From assembly GCA_039725955.1 (NCBI GenBank), contig CP091034.1, positions 4,032,501-4,096,500 on the forward strand: a stretch of DNA of 64,000 bases, in the 5' to 3' direction. Both the position numbers and the translations under genes were made by a program. Each line of letters opens with the position of its first letter. The stretch's first letter is position 1. The notes beneath the pieces were generated by a model that saw nothing but the letters and a program-made list of their open reading frames with translations, ran no database searches and was not told the origin of the DNA. Source of the stretch: Sinorhizobium sp. B11. GTDB taxonomy: Bacteria > Pseudomonadota > Alphaproteobacteria > Rhizobiales > Rhizobiaceae. Below, piece after piece: positions 17,393-26,332 of this stretch.

Positions 17393-18301
17393 ATGGCTTT
17401 CACGCTTCGCCAGATTCAATATTTCGTCGCCGTTGCAGAACAGGGCTCGGTCACACGCGCCGCGCAGAACCTGTCGATCTCCCAATCATCAATAACGGAG
17501 GCGCTGAAAGAACTCGAAAGCGACCTCGGGGTCGTGTTGTTCGAACGCCACCCGCGGGGGCTCTCGATCACCCACAATGGTCACCAGTTCCTGCGGCACG
17601 CCACGAAAATCCTGGCAACGGTGTCCGATGCCCGCACCAGCTTTTCCGCCCAGCAGAACACACCTTCCGGCACGCTCAATATCGGCGTTACTTCGCTCGT
17701 TGCCGGCTATGTACTTTCGGACCTGCTGGCCCGCTATCGCCGGGCCTGCCCCGGGGTCGAAGTCAGCGCCATCGAAGACAATGGCAGTTATCTCGAACAT
17801 CTGCTGGTCGGCGGCGAGCTGGATGTCGCTGTCATGGTGATTTCAAATCTGCGTGATCGCATGGCTCTCCAAGCGGAAATTCTGGAAACCTCCCCCTATC
17901 GCCTCTGGCTGCCAATGGGGCATCCGCTGGTCTCGGCCGATATTATCTCGGTTGCCGATATCGCCCGCGAACCGCTGATCATGTTGACGGTGGATGAAAT
18001 CGAGGAGAATACCGGCAAACTATTGACCGCACTCGGCGCCCGTCCACACGTCGCCTTCCGCACTCGCTCGGTGGAAGCCGTACGCAGCCTGGTTGCCACG
18101 GGCGCGGGCGTGGCGCTGCTGCCCGATCTTGTCTATCGCCCCTGGTCGCTGGAAGGCGACCGTATCGAGAGCCGCGACGTTTCCGGTTCTCTGCCCGTCG
18201 TGCAGGTCGGCATGGTCTGGCGCAAGGGCTCCAGCCTGCCGCAGGCGGCGCGCGATTTTGTGGCTATCGCCGAGAACATGCGATCGGGAAGATCCCGTTA
18301 G
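17393..18301 (+). CDS. LysR-family transcriptional regulator
   Basis: A 302-residue regulator with an N-terminal winged helix (FTLRQIQYFVAVAEQGSVTRAAQNLSISQSSITEALKELESDLGVVLFERH) and a two-lobed effector domain starting at about residue 90. It is transcribed toward a polyamine-type ABC transporter operon only 120 bases downstream, and a T-N11-A palindrome lies just after its stop codon. It therefore probably regulates that operon, although LysR proteins more often regulate divergent genes. Confidence 0.9.
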   Translation: MAFTLRQIQYFVAVAEQGSVTRAAQNLSISQSSITEALKELESDLGVVLFERHPRGLSITHNGHQFLRHATKILATVSDARTSFSAQQNTPSGTLNIGVTSLVAGYVLSDLLARYRRACPGVEVSAIEDNGSYLEHLLVGGELDVAVMVISNLRDRMALQAEILETSPYRLWLPMGHPLVSADIISVADIAREPLIMLTVDEIEENTGKLLTALGARPHVAFRTRSVEAVRSLVATGAGVALLPDLVYRPWSLEGDRIESRDVSGSLPVVQVGMVWRKGSSLPQAARDFVAIAENMRSGRSR

Positions 18302-18302
18302 G

Positions 18303-18319
18303 TATCGGAATTTCCGATA
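18303..18319. promoter_or_regulatory. LysR-type box (T-N11-A) before the ydcS-like gene
   Basis: Perfect palindrome TATCGGAA-T-TTCCGATA. Its inner 13 bases, TCGGAATTTCCGA, fit the T-N11-A rule for LysR sites. It lies right after the lysR stop and about 100 bases before the ABC transporter gene. Confidence 0.6.
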
Positions 18320-18421
18320 TCGGCTTTCTGATAAATGAATTTGCGAAACCGGCCTTTCCGCGTCACCTTTTCTTCCGGGAACAAAACGCCGCAAAAGCGG
18401 CACCGAACCGGGAGACAGACG

Positions 18422-19582
18422 ATGAAGCATCTTCTGAAATCGTGCACTGCTGCCCTCGCGAGCCTGAGTTTCGCGACGCAGGTTATCGCTGCCGAACCGC
18501 TGAAGGAATTGGGCAAGGGAGAAGGCGCCGTCAGCATCGTCGCCTGGGCCGGCTATATCGAGCGCGGTGAAACCGACAAGAATTACGATTGGGTCACCGA
18601 CTTCGAGAAGGAAACGGGCTGCAAGGTTTCCGTAAAGACCGCCGCCACCTCGGATGAAATGGTGGCGCTGATGAACGAAGGCGGCTTCGACCTCGTCACA
18701 GCCTCGGGCGACGCATCGCTGCGCCTTGTGGCCGGCAAGCGCGTCCAGCCGATCAACACCGACCTGATTCCGAGCTTCAAGACCATCGACGAGCGCTTGC
18801 AGAATGCGCCCTGGCATACGGTGAACGGCGTCCACTACGGCGTGCCTTATCTCTGGGGCCCGAACGTACTGATGTACAACACGGACACTTTCAAGGATAA
18901 GGCGCCGACGAGCTGGAACGTCGTCTTCGAAGAGCAGAACCTGCCTGATGGTAAGTCCAACAAGGGCCGCGTCCAGGCCTATGACGGCCCGATCTATATC
19001 GCCGATGCGGCCATGTATCTGATGGCGCACAAGCCCGATCTCGGCATCAAGGATCCTTACGAGCTCAACGAGGATCAGTACAAGGCCGCCCTCGACCTGC
19101 TGCGTGGCCAGCGCAAGCTTGTTTCGCGCTACTGGCATGATGCGATGATCCAGGTCGACGACTTCAAGAACGAAGGTGTCGTTGCCTCCGGCTCCTGGCC
19201 GTTCCAGGTCAATCTGATGCAGGCAGACAAGCAGAAGATCGCTTCGACCTTCCCTGAAGAAGGGGTAACTGGCTGGGCTGACACGACCATGCTGCACGCC
19301 GACAGCGAGCATCCGAACTGCGCCTATATGTGGATGGAACACTCCCTGAAGGCGAAAGTACAGGGCGATGCCGCCGCCTGGTTCGGCGCCGTTCCCTCGG
19401 TTCCGGCAGCCTGCAAGGGCAACGAGCTGCTGACCGACACCGGCTGCAACGGCAACGGTTACGATCACTTCGAAAAGATCAAATTCTGGAAGACCCCGGT
19501 CGCCAAATGCACGACCGAGAGCGAATGCGTGCCCTATCATCGCTGGGTATCGGATTATATCGGCGTGATCGGCGGGCGTTGA
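18422..19582 (+). CDS. Polyamine-type ABC transporter substrate-binding protein (YdcS/PotD-like)
   Basis: A 386-residue exported binding protein. The signal peptide is MKHLLKSCTAALASLSFATQVIAA with probable cleavage before EPLKELG. The mature part begins SIVAWAGYIERGETDKNYDWVTDFEKETGCKVSVK, typical of the PotD/YdcS group. The ATG at 18422 was chosen because the signal peptide starts there; a longer reading is not signal-like. Length matches E. coli YdcS (about 381). Binding of putrescine or a related polyamine is inferred from the family and from the aldehyde dehydrogenase in the same cluster. Confidence 0.9.
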   Translation: MKHLLKSCTAALASLSFATQVIAAEPLKELGKGEGAVSIVAWAGYIERGETDKNYDWVTDFEKETGCKVSVKTAATSDEMVALMNEGGFDLVTASGDASLRLVAGKRVQPINTDLIPSFKTIDERLQNAPWHTVNGVHYGVPYLWGPNVLMYNTDTFKDKAPTSWNVVFEEQNLPDGKSNKGRVQAYDGPIYIADAAMYLMAHKPDLGIKDPYELNEDQYKAALDLLRGQRKLVSRYWHDAMIQVDDFKNEGVVASGSWPFQVNLMQADKQKIASTFPEEGVTGWADTTMLHADSEHPNCAYMWMEHSLKAKVQGDAAAWFGAVPSVPAACKGNELLTDTGCNGNGYDHFEKIKFWKTPVAKCTTESECVPYHRWVSDYIGVIGGR

Positions 19583-19702
19583 CGCCAGGCCGATCAACGT
19601 AAGTGCCTTTCCCAACTCCTCGCAAAGTCGAGGGGCCGGAGTGGCACCGCCGCATTCCTGCTGAAACGCCGAAAGGTTTGAGAGTGGGCGCCGCAGGTTA
19701 AG

Positions 19703-19725
19703 CCCCTCCCCCTTGTGGGGAGGGG
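19703..19725. repeat. CCCCTCCCC/GGGGAGGGG hairpin, possible dispersed rhizobial intergenic element
   Basis: Arms CCCCTCCCC and GGGGAGGGG enclose a short loop in the 208-base gap between the binding-protein and ATPase genes. I recall similar hairpins dispersed in rhizobial genomes. Here it may reduce readthrough and so keep the binding protein more abundant than the other components. Confidence 0.6.
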
Positions 19726-19790
19726 TTTGGGGCAGCGCGTTTAGAACGAAGGCCAATGCCTCCCTCGAATGATACAGGTCCGGAGCTTCC

Positions 19791-20777
19791 ATGACGTCAG
19801 CCGTCCGTTTCCAGAAGGTGTCTCGCCATTTCGGCGCGGTGCGCGCCGTCGATGGCGTTGAACTTGAAATCGTGCCCGGCGAGTTCTTCGCCATGCTCGG
19901 CCCGTCCGGTTCCGGCAAGACAACCTGCCTGCGCCTGATCGCAGGCTTCGAACAGCCGACATCGGGACATATCGAAATCTTCGGCGAGACCGCCGAAGGC
20001 GTTCCGCCCTATCGCCGCAACGTCAACACCGTCTTTCAGGACTACGCGCTCTTCCCGCATCTCGATATACTCGACAACGTCGCCTACGGGCTGATGGTCA
20101 AGGGCGTCGGCAAGACGGAGCGGATCAAGGAAGCCGAGAAGGCACTGGAACTGGTGAAGCTGCCCGGCTATGGCAGCCGCCGTCCCGGCCAACTCTCCGG
20201 CGGCCAGCGCCAGCGTGTGGCGCTCGCCCGTGCACTCGTCAACAAGCCACGGGTACTCCTGCTCGACGAACCGCTTGGCGCCCTGGACCTGAAACTGCGC
20301 GAGCAGATGCAGGAGGAGTTGAAGAGCCTGCAGCGCGCGCTTGGCATCACTTTCATCTTCGTCACCCACGACCAGGGCGAAGCGCTCTCCATGGCCGACC
20401 GCGTCGCGGTCTTCAACAACGGCGGCATCGTCCAGCACGACACCCCCCAGGACATTTATCGGCGTCCGAAAACACGCTTCGTTGCCGATTTCGTCGGCTC
20501 GTCGAATGTCATCGCCCCCGATGTCATGACAGCCCTTGGCGGCGAGAAACGCTGGGCGAGCCTGCGGCCGGAAGCAATCCACATCGCAGCTGACGGCATT
20601 GAAGCCAGGGTCGAAAATGCCAGCTTCCTGGGTGCGGCGACCCGGCTTGCCGTCGAGACCAGGGGATCGCGTCTTCACGTCATGCTGCCGGCCGGCAGCG
20701 ACGTGCCCGATATCGGCACCGCCATCCGCCTTTCCTGGCAGCAGGGCGACGTGCACTATATGGATGATGCGGCATGA
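19791..20777 (+). CDS. Polyamine-type ABC transporter ATP-binding protein (YdcT/PotA-like)
   Basis: A 328-residue cytoplasmic ATPase. Walker A is GPSGSGKTTCLRL near residue 38, the Q-loop is VFQDYALFPH, the signature is LSGGQRQRVALARAL, and Walker B is LLLDEPLGALD followed by the H-loop THDQ. The C-terminal part from about residue 240 is a TOBE-like regulatory domain. Its stop overlaps the first permease start by four bases (ATGA), which indicates translational coupling. Confidence 0.95.
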   Translation: MTSAVRFQKVSRHFGAVRAVDGVELEIVPGEFFAMLGPSGSGKTTCLRLIAGFEQPTSGHIEIFGETAEGVPPYRRNVNTVFQDYALFPHLDILDNVAYGLMVKGVGKTERIKEAEKALELVKLPGYGSRRPGQLSGGQRQRVALARALVNKPRVLLLDEPLGALDLKLREQMQEELKSLQRALGITFIFVTHDQGEALSMADRVAVFNNGGIVQHDTPQDIYRRPKTRFVADFVGSSNVIAPDVMTALGGEKRWASLRPEAIHIAADGIEARVENASFLGAATRLAVETRGSRLHVMLPAGSDVPDIGTAIRLSWQQGDVHYMDDAA

Positions 20778-21736
20778 CGGCGCTGGCAATCACCAAGCCC
20801 GAGACTTCGATCCTGCCGCAACGTGGCGGTTTCTTCGGCCGCCTTTCGGACAGCTTGTGGCGCCACCCGAAACTGCTGCTCTTCCTGATGCTGACCCCAC
20901 CGCTGCTCTGGCTCGGCATCATCTATATCGGCTCGCTGATAGCGCTGCTGCTGCAGAGCTTCTTCTCGATCGACGATTTCTCGGGGATGGTGAATTACGA
21001 GTTCACCCTCGACACCTATGCCCAGCTTCTAAACCCCAGCAATTTCGACATCATCATCAGAACAATCCTGATGGCGGCGCTGGTGACGGTCGCCTCGGCC
21101 CTCGTTGCCTTTCCAATCGCCTACTATGCGGCCCGCTATGCGCAAGGAAAATGGAAGGCCCTCTTCTATCTTGGCGTCATGATGCCGCTCTGGTCGAGCT
21201 ATCTCGTCAAGATCTACGCCTGGAAATTGATCCTCGCGAAGGAAGGTATCCTCACCTGGTTCTTCGAGAGGTTCCATCTGTCCTGGCTTCTCGACGGCGT
21301 ACTCGCTTTGCCCATCGTAGGCGGCAATTCGCTCTCCGTCAGCTATCTCGGCACCTTCATCGTCTTCGTCTACATCTGGCTGCCCTATATGATCCTGCCA
21401 ACGCAAGCAGCCCTCGAGCGCGTACCCGGCAACCTGATCGAGGCCTCGGCCGATCTTGGCGCTACGCCACGCCAAACGTTCCGAACCGTGCTTTTCCCGC
21501 TGGCGCTGCCCGGCATCGTCGCCGGTTCGATTTTCACCTTCTCGCTGACTTTGGGCGATTACATCATCCCGCAGATCATCGGCTCGTCCCGTCTGTTCAT
21601 CGGCCAGGCGGTCTATACGCAGCAGGGAACGGCTGGCAACGTACCGCTCGCCGCTGCCTTCTCCGTCGTGCCGATTGCCATCATGGCGATCTATCTGTGG
21701 CTCGCCAAACGCATGGGAGCCTTCGATGCGCTCTGA
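20774..21736 (+). CDS. ABC transporter permease (YdcU/PotB-like)
   Basis: A 320-residue inner-membrane permease with about six helices. The EAA-type cytoplasmic loop is recognisable as NLIEASADLGATPRQTFRTVLFPLALPGIVAG. It has a long hydrophobic N-terminal segment (LLLFLMLTPPLLWLGIIYIGSLIALLLQSFF). It overlaps the ATPase gene by four bases and the second permease by eleven bases, a tightly coupled operon. Confidence 0.93.
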   Translation: MTALAITKPETSILPQRGGFFGRLSDSLWRHPKLLLFLMLTPPLLWLGIIYIGSLIALLLQSFFSIDDFSGMVNYEFTLDTYAQLLNPSNFDIIIRTILMAALVTVASALVAFPIAYYAARYAQGKWKALFYLGVMMPLWSSYLVKIYAWKLILAKEGILTWFFERFHLSWLLDGVLALPIVGGNSLSVSYLGTFIVFVYIWLPYMILPTQAALERVPGNLIEASADLGATPRQTFRTVLFPLALPGIVAGSIFTFSLTLGDYIIPQIIGSSRLFIGQAVYTQQGTAGNVPLAAAFSVVPIAIMAIYLWLAKRMGAFDAL

Positions 21737-22541
21737 CCGCGGACAGAAATCACCCCTCGTCCTGAAGATCGCAGCCGCCGGCGGCCTGCTCTTCCTGCAT
21801 CTGCCGATCCTGCTGATCTTCGTCTATGCCTTCACGACGGAAGAGAAGAGCTACCAGTGGCCGCCGCCAGGCCTGACGCTGCAATGGTTCGGCATCGCCT
21901 GGAATCGCCCGGATGTCTGGTCGGCTCTTGGCCTCTCGCTGCAGGTTGCCTGCATCGCGACCGTGATTGCGCTGATCCTCGGCACGCTCTGTGCGGCCGC
22001 CGTCAGCCAGACGAAATTCTTTGGCCGTGAAGCGATCTCGCTGCTCGTCATTCTGCCGATCGCGCTTCCCGGCATCATCACCGGCATTGCGCTTCGCTCC
22101 GCCTTCAGCCTCTTCGACATCCCCTTCTCGGTCTGGACGATCGTGCTCGGCCACGCCACCTTCTGCGTCGTCGTCGTCTACAACAACGCCGTTGCCCGCT
22201 TCCGCCGCACATCGGCCTCGCTGATCGAAGCCTCGATGGATCTGGGTGCCGACGGCTTCCAGACCTTCCGCCATGTCATCCTGCCGAATATCGGCACCGC
22301 GCTTCTCGCGGGCGGCATGCTCGCCTTCGCCCTGTCCTTCGATGAGGTGATCGTCACCACCTTCACCGGCGGCCAGCAATCCACGCTGCCGATCTGGATG
22401 CTCGAAGAGTTGATCCGCCCCCGTCAGCGCCCGGTCACCAATGTGGTCGCCATGGTCGTCGTGCTCGTCACCTTCCTGCCGATCCTGGCAGCCTATTACC
22501 TCACTCGCGACGGCGACCAGATCGCCGGCGCCGGCAAATAA
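21726..22541 (+). CDS. ABC transporter permease (YdcV/PotC-like)
   Basis: A 271-residue second permease of the same transporter. The EAA loop reads SLIEASMDLGADGFQTFRHVILPNIG. Start ATG at 21726 lies inside the end of the first permease; longer in-frame readings would overlap more and lack a ribosome site. It is followed 59 bases later by the aldehyde dehydrogenase on the same strand. Confidence 0.92.
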   Translation: MRSDRGQKSPLVLKIAAAGGLLFLHLPILLIFVYAFTTEEKSYQWPPPGLTLQWFGIAWNRPDVWSALGLSLQVACIATVIALILGTLCAAAVSQTKFFGREAISLLVILPIALPGIITGIALRSAFSLFDIPFSVWTIVLGHATFCVVVVYNNAVARFRRTSASLIEASMDLGADGFQTFRHVILPNIGTALLAGGMLAFALSFDEVIVTTFTGGQQSTLPIWMLEELIRPRQRPVTNVVAMVVVLVTFLPILAAYYLTRDGDQIAGAGK

Positions 22542-22600
22542 CCGGAGCGGGATGCGGAACCCCCTCCGCCCCACTCGATCAACCACAAGGGAGAACGCCC

Positions 22601-24028
22601 ATGGACACGCAAATGCTGATCGGTTCCCGCTTCGAAAGCGGCACGGAAACGGAAGAGCACATTCTGAACCCGAAGACGGGCGAAACGGTGCTGAACCTTG
22701 CGGAAGCCTCGCTCGGCCAGATCGACGCCGCCGTGGATGCGGCCGAGAAAGCCTTTGTCGCCTGGTCGCAGACGACACCATCCGAACGTTCTGCCTACCT
22801 CCTGAAAATTGCCGACGCCATTGAAAAAGATGCGCAGGGCTTCGCCACGCTCGAGGCGCTGAACTGCGGCAAACCGATCAATGCCGTGCTGAATGATGAA
22901 ATCCCGGCCATCGTCGATTGCTACCGCTTCTTCGCCGGTGCCGTGCGCAATCTGCACGGACCGGTCTCCGGCGAATATCTTCCCGGGCACACTTCGATGA
23001 TCCGACGTGACCCGATCGGCATCGTCGGATCGATTGCGCCCTGGAACTACCCGCTGATGATGATGGCCTGGAAGCTCGCACCCGCCATCGCCGGTGGTAA
23101 TACCGTGGTCTTCAAACCGTCTGAACAGACGCCGCTGACGGCGCTGAAGATGGCAAAGCTCCTTGCCGATATCCTCCCCGAAGGCGTGGTCAACATCGTT
23201 CTCGGCCGCGGCGAGAGTGTCGGCAACGCCCTGATCAACCATCCGAAGATCAACATGGTATCGATCACCGGCGACATTGCGACCGGTAAGAAAGTGCTGC
23301 AGGCCGCTGCCAAGACCGTCAAGCGCACCCATCTGGAACTTGGCGGCAAAGCGCCGGTCATCGTCTTCGACGATGCCGATATCGATGCCGTCGTCGCAGG
23401 CATCCGCACCTTCGGTTACTATAATGCCGGCCAGGACTGTACAGCCGCTTGCCGGATCTACGCTGATGCGAAGGTCTACGACAATTTCGTCGCCGACCTG
23501 ACATCGGCCGTCTCCAGCATCCGCTTCAACCAGGCTGACGACACCGAGAACGAAATTGGCCCGTTGATTTCCAAGCGCCAGCGCGACCGTGTTGAAAGCT
23601 TCGTCACCCGCGCCTCCGAACATAGGCATATGGAAATCACCACCGGCGGCAGGGTCTCTGGCGACAAAGGCTTCTTCTTCGCGCCGACGGTCGTCGCGGG
23701 TGCAACGCAGGAAGACGAGATCGTCCGCCGTGAAGTTTTCGGACCCGTCGTCTCTGTCACCCGCTTCACCGAGGTAGAGGATGCGGTGAACTGGGCCAAC
23801 GACAGCGATTACGGCCTCGCCTCATCCGTCTGGACCAGGGATGTCGGCCGCGGCATGAAGACCGCTGCTCGCCTGCAATATGGCTGCACCTGGATCAATA
23901 CGCATTTCATGCTGGTCAACGAGATGCCGCACGGTGGCCTCAAGCAATCAGGCTACGGCAAGGACATGTCTGTCTACGCTCTGGAAGACTACACCGCCGT
24001 CCGTCACGTCATGATCAATCACGGATAG
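22601..24028 (+). CDS. Aldehyde dehydrogenase, probable gamma-aminobutyraldehyde dehydrogenase (PatD/YdcW-like)
   Basis: A 475-residue NAD(P)-dependent aldehyde dehydrogenase. The general-base motif is LELGGKAPVIVFDD and the catalytic cysteine lies in YYNAGQDCTAACRIY (near residue 280). The ATG follows AAGGGAGAAC. The gene order binding protein-ATPase-two permeases-dehydrogenase reproduces E. coli ydcSTUVW, where the enzyme oxidises 4-aminobutanal from putrescine to GABA. Substrate assignment here rests on that context and on the GQDC active-site form. A terminator follows 28 bases after the stop. Confidence 0.88.
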   Translation: MDTQMLIGSRFESGTETEEHILNPKTGETVLNLAEASLGQIDAAVDAAEKAFVAWSQTTPSERSAYLLKIADAIEKDAQGFATLEALNCGKPINAVLNDEIPAIVDCYRFFAGAVRNLHGPVSGEYLPGHTSMIRRDPIGIVGSIAPWNYPLMMMAWKLAPAIAGGNTVVFKPSEQTPLTALKMAKLLADILPEGVVNIVLGRGESVGNALINHPKINMVSITGDIATGKKVLQAAAKTVKRTHLELGGKAPVIVFDDADIDAVVAGIRTFGYYNAGQDCTAACRIYADAKVYDNFVADLTSAVSSIRFNQADDTENEIGPLISKRQRDRVESFVTRASEHRHMEITTGGRVSGDKGFFFAPTVVAGATQEDEIVRREVFGPVVSVTRFTEVEDAVNWANDSDYGLASSVWTRDVGRGMKTAARLQYGCTWINTHFMLVNEMPHGGLKQSGYGKDMSVYALEDYTAVRHVMINHG

Positions 24029-24055
24029 TTGAACGGCAAAATCTTGATCTGATTC

Positions 24056-24084
24056 AAAAGTCACTGTCGCCATCAGTGACTTTT
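24056..24084 (+). terminator. Terminator of the polyamine transporter operon
   Basis: Perfect 11-bp stem AAAAGTCACTG / CAGTGACTTTT with a 7-base loop, ending in TTTTGTCACTTTG. Confidence 0.8.
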
Positions 24085-24213
24085 GTCACTTTGTCGTAAT
24101 ACAACTGCAAATACTATTTCTAAACGTGGAATTGCCGTTTCACACTATTTGTCGGCTCGCGATAAGTGTGCTTCCTTGTCGGATGAAAGAGATCGGTCAG
24201 GCATTACCTACTC

Positions 24214-25320
24214 ATGGCGACGCGCATTGATATCTCCGAGCTTGAAACGGCTTTAGACGGGTTGCTGGAATCCGCTCTTATGCCGGCAAGCTGGGAGCGC
24301 ACGCTGGAGCAGATCAGCCGCGCCACCGGTTCCATCGGCACGCATATCATGCCGGTGCGCGGGAAATTCCCCGCCGGCTTCCTGACCACCCCGAACTTGC
24401 TGGAGGCCTTCAAGGTTTATTTCGACGAGGAATGGTATCAGCGTGACTTCCGCGAACGCGGCCTGGCGGTTGCGATGGCCAAGAGCGTCGTCATCGAACA
24501 CGACATCGCCGGCGAGGAAGAATTCAAGCACGAGAGCTTCTACACCGAGTTCCTGGCCCGCTTCCGCTTCCGCTATTCCGCCATGGTGGGCTTCACCTCC
24601 GGTGATACGATGCTGAGCCTCAACCTGCAGCGCCGGATTCAAGACCAGCCCTTCGATCGCGATGATGAGCGCGTGCTTGCAAAGATGCAGTCGAGGCTGA
24701 CTGCCGCCGCCGAAATCATCCGCGCGCTGCATGTCGCCAAGATCGACAGCATGAGCGAGGCATTCGAGCTCGCCGGCACCGCCGTGGTCTTCTTTGACCG
24801 TTTTGGGCGCATCACCAGGCTGAACCAGCGGGCAGAGATGCTGCTCGACGACAACATCCGGATTGCCGATCGCGAACTCGTCACTCTCCGCCAGGAAGAG
24901 ACGGGGCTCCTGCGACGCCACCTGCAGGCAACGCTTTCGAAGGAGCCCCTCACCAATCCGGCCGCTTCCACGCCGGTCCTGTTTTCCCGTCCCGGAAAGG
25001 CGCCGCTGATAATCCGTGCCCAGCGGCTTAACGGTGTACCTGCCGAACTCTTCTCGCATTCCGCCGCGGTCGCCATCATCACGGATCTCTCGGAGCGAGT
25101 GGCCCCAAGCCGCGACTTGCTGCGCCGGCTCTTTTCGCTCACGCCTCAGGAAACGACGGTAGCGCGCCTGCTGATGGATGGTTCATCGCCACGCCAGATC
25201 GCCGAAATATCCGGCCTGACCTATGAGACGACTCGCGGCTATGTGAAGAAGGTTCTCGCCAAGACGGGCACACAGCGCCAATCCCAGCTTATATCGCTGC
25301 TCTCAAGCCTGAAAATCTAG
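24214..25320 (+). CDS. LuxR-family transcriptional regulator with PAS-like N-terminal region
   Basis: A 368-residue regulator. The C-terminal LuxR helix-turn-helix spans about residues 305-368 (FSLTPQETTVARLLMDGSSPRQIAEISGLTYETTRGYVKKVLAKTGTQRQSQLISLL). A central PAS-like segment is near residues 185-230 (AFELAGTAVVFFDRFGRITRLNQRAEMLLDD). The first 170 residues are unassigned. It has no receiver or autoinducer domain that I can recognise. It lies behind the polyamine operon but after a terminator, so it has its own promoter. No clear ribosome site is seen. Confidence 0.85.
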   Translation: MATRIDISELETALDGLLESALMPASWERTLEQISRATGSIGTHIMPVRGKFPAGFLTTPNLLEAFKVYFDEEWYQRDFRERGLAVAMAKSVVIEHDIAGEEEFKHESFYTEFLARFRFRYSAMVGFTSGDTMLSLNLQRRIQDQPFDRDDERVLAKMQSRLTAAAEIIRALHVAKIDSMSEAFELAGTAVVFFDRFGRITRLNQRAEMLLDDNIRIADRELVTLRQEETGLLRRHLQATLSKEPLTNPAASTPVLFSRPGKAPLIIRAQRLNGVPAELFSHSAAVAIITDLSERVAPSRDLLRRLFSLTPQETTVARLLMDGSSPRQIAEISGLTYETTRGYVKKVLAKTGTQRQSQLISLLSSLKI

Positions 25321-25326
25321 ATCCGG

Positions 25327-25950
25327 CTATTGGGCCTGACCATAAAGCGCGAACAGCTCTATGCCGCCTTCCCATATCATGTCGAGCGCCACATAGACGA
25401 TGATGGCGAGGCCGATCCAGCCGATCCAACGGAAGCGGTTAAGCAGTTTTGCCACGAGGCTGGATGCGACACCCATCAGGATGACGGAAAGGATAAGGCC
25501 GAAGATCAAGGCGTGCATGTTCGACTTCGCGGCACCGGCGACGGCCAGGACATTGTCGAGCGACATGGAAAGGTCCGCAAAGATGATCTGGCCGATCGCC
25601 TTCCGGAAAAGTTTCGGCCTGTGAGCGTGGTGGCCGGCCTCCTCCTGAGCCCCCTCTTCGCCCCTCTCCCGCAACTCGCCGAACATCGTCCAGCAGATCC
25701 ACAGAAGCAGCAGGCCGCCGACGAGCGTGATGCCCTTGATGAAGAGCAACTGGGCGGCGATAACGGCAAAAACGATGCGGACGACGGCGGCTGCGGCAAT
25801 GCCGGCGACGATCGCTTTCCCGCGCAAATCGGCGGAGAGGCCGGCGGCGGCCATGCCGATGACAATCACATTATCCCCCGACAGGATGATGTTGATCATG
25901 ATCACTTCGAGATAGGCGGATATGACCTGGGGGTCCAGAAAGGCATTCAT
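25327..25950 (-). CDS. TerC-family integral membrane protein (second copy)
   Basis: A 207-residue TerC protein, shorter than the one at 9.2 kb and clearly divergent from it. Signatures are MINIILSGDNVIVIGM near residue 20 and IIFADLSMSLDNVLAVAGAAK near residue 120, each with a membrane Asp. A histidine-rich loop (GHHAHRPKLF) lies between the halves, consistent with metal handling. The ATG at 25950 is preferred over an upstream TTG. It is convergent with the LuxR-type gene, with only six bases between the stops. Confidence 0.88.
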   Translation of the reverse strand: MNAFLDPQVISAYLEVIMINIILSGDNVIVIGMAAAGLSADLRGKAIVAGIAAAAVVRIVFAVIAAQLLFIKGITLVGGLLLLWICWTMFGELRERGEEGAQEEAGHHAHRPKLFRKAIGQIIFADLSMSLDNVLAVAGAAKSNMHALIFGLILSVILMGVASSLVAKLLNRFRWIGWIGLAIIVYVALDMIWEGGIELFALYGQAQ

Positions 25951-26077
25951 GGACGATGGCTTTCGTCGATGGGGCAAATCGATGACGATCCCTTCAAACA
26001 GATCGGGACCTCTTTGAAAAGCCTTTGCGGGGCAAAGTAATGCGCCTTCAGGGAAGGGCGTTCCATTCTAGCATTTT

Positions 26078-26102
26078 GGAACAAAATCGGCTTTGGCGCG
26101 TC
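26078..26102 (+). promoter_or_regulatory. Candidate EcfG-type general stress promoter for the DUF1328 gene
   Basis: GGAAC-N16-CGTC ends 31 bases before the DUF1328 start and about 19 before its AAGGAGG site. The alphaproteobacterial general stress promoter is GGAAC-N16/17-CGTT, so one base of the -10 element differs. Confidence 0.5.
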
Positions 26103-26133
26103 TTCTCCCGGCAATCACGGAAGGAGGATATCC

Positions 26134-26307
26134 ATGTTAAAATGGGCTCTGATATTTCTGGCAATCTCGATCGTCGCCGGCTTTTTCGGCTTCTCCGGCA
26201 TCTCTGCGGCGACCGCAACGATCGCCCGCGTGCTCTTCGGCATATTCCTCGTTGTCTTCCTGATCTTCCTTATCCTGGCCCTGATGGCAGGACAGGCGAT
26301 CTTCTGA
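26134..26307 (+). CDS. Small DUF1328 (UPF0391/YtjA-like) membrane protein
   Basis: A 57-residue protein with two hydrophobic helices (ALIFLAISIVAGFFGFSGI and VLFGIFLVVFLIFLILALMAG) around a short ISAATATIAR turn, exactly the DUF1328 pattern and length. An ideal AAGGAGG site stands seven bases before the ATG. Members are often stress-induced, which agrees with the GGAAC promoter-like element upstream. It is convergent with the DoxX gene downstream (25-base gap). Molecular function is unknown. Confidence 0.9.
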   Translation: MLKWALIFLAISIVAGFFGFSGISAATATIARVLFGIFLVVFLIFLILALMAGQAIF

Positions 26308-26332
26308 CGGCGGTGCTTGCGACCTCCGTTGG

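Noticed and set aside
18020..19918. A 632-codon minus-strand reading frame opposite lysR and the ydcS-like gene
   Set aside because: Antisense to two convincing genes and crosses an intergenic operator and repeat; no recognisable protein.
26036..26064. A minus-strand GGAAC-N17-CATT element that could be a stress promoter for the second terC
   Set aside because: The -10 box differs from CGTT at the conserved G and the distance to the start is long; too weak to call.
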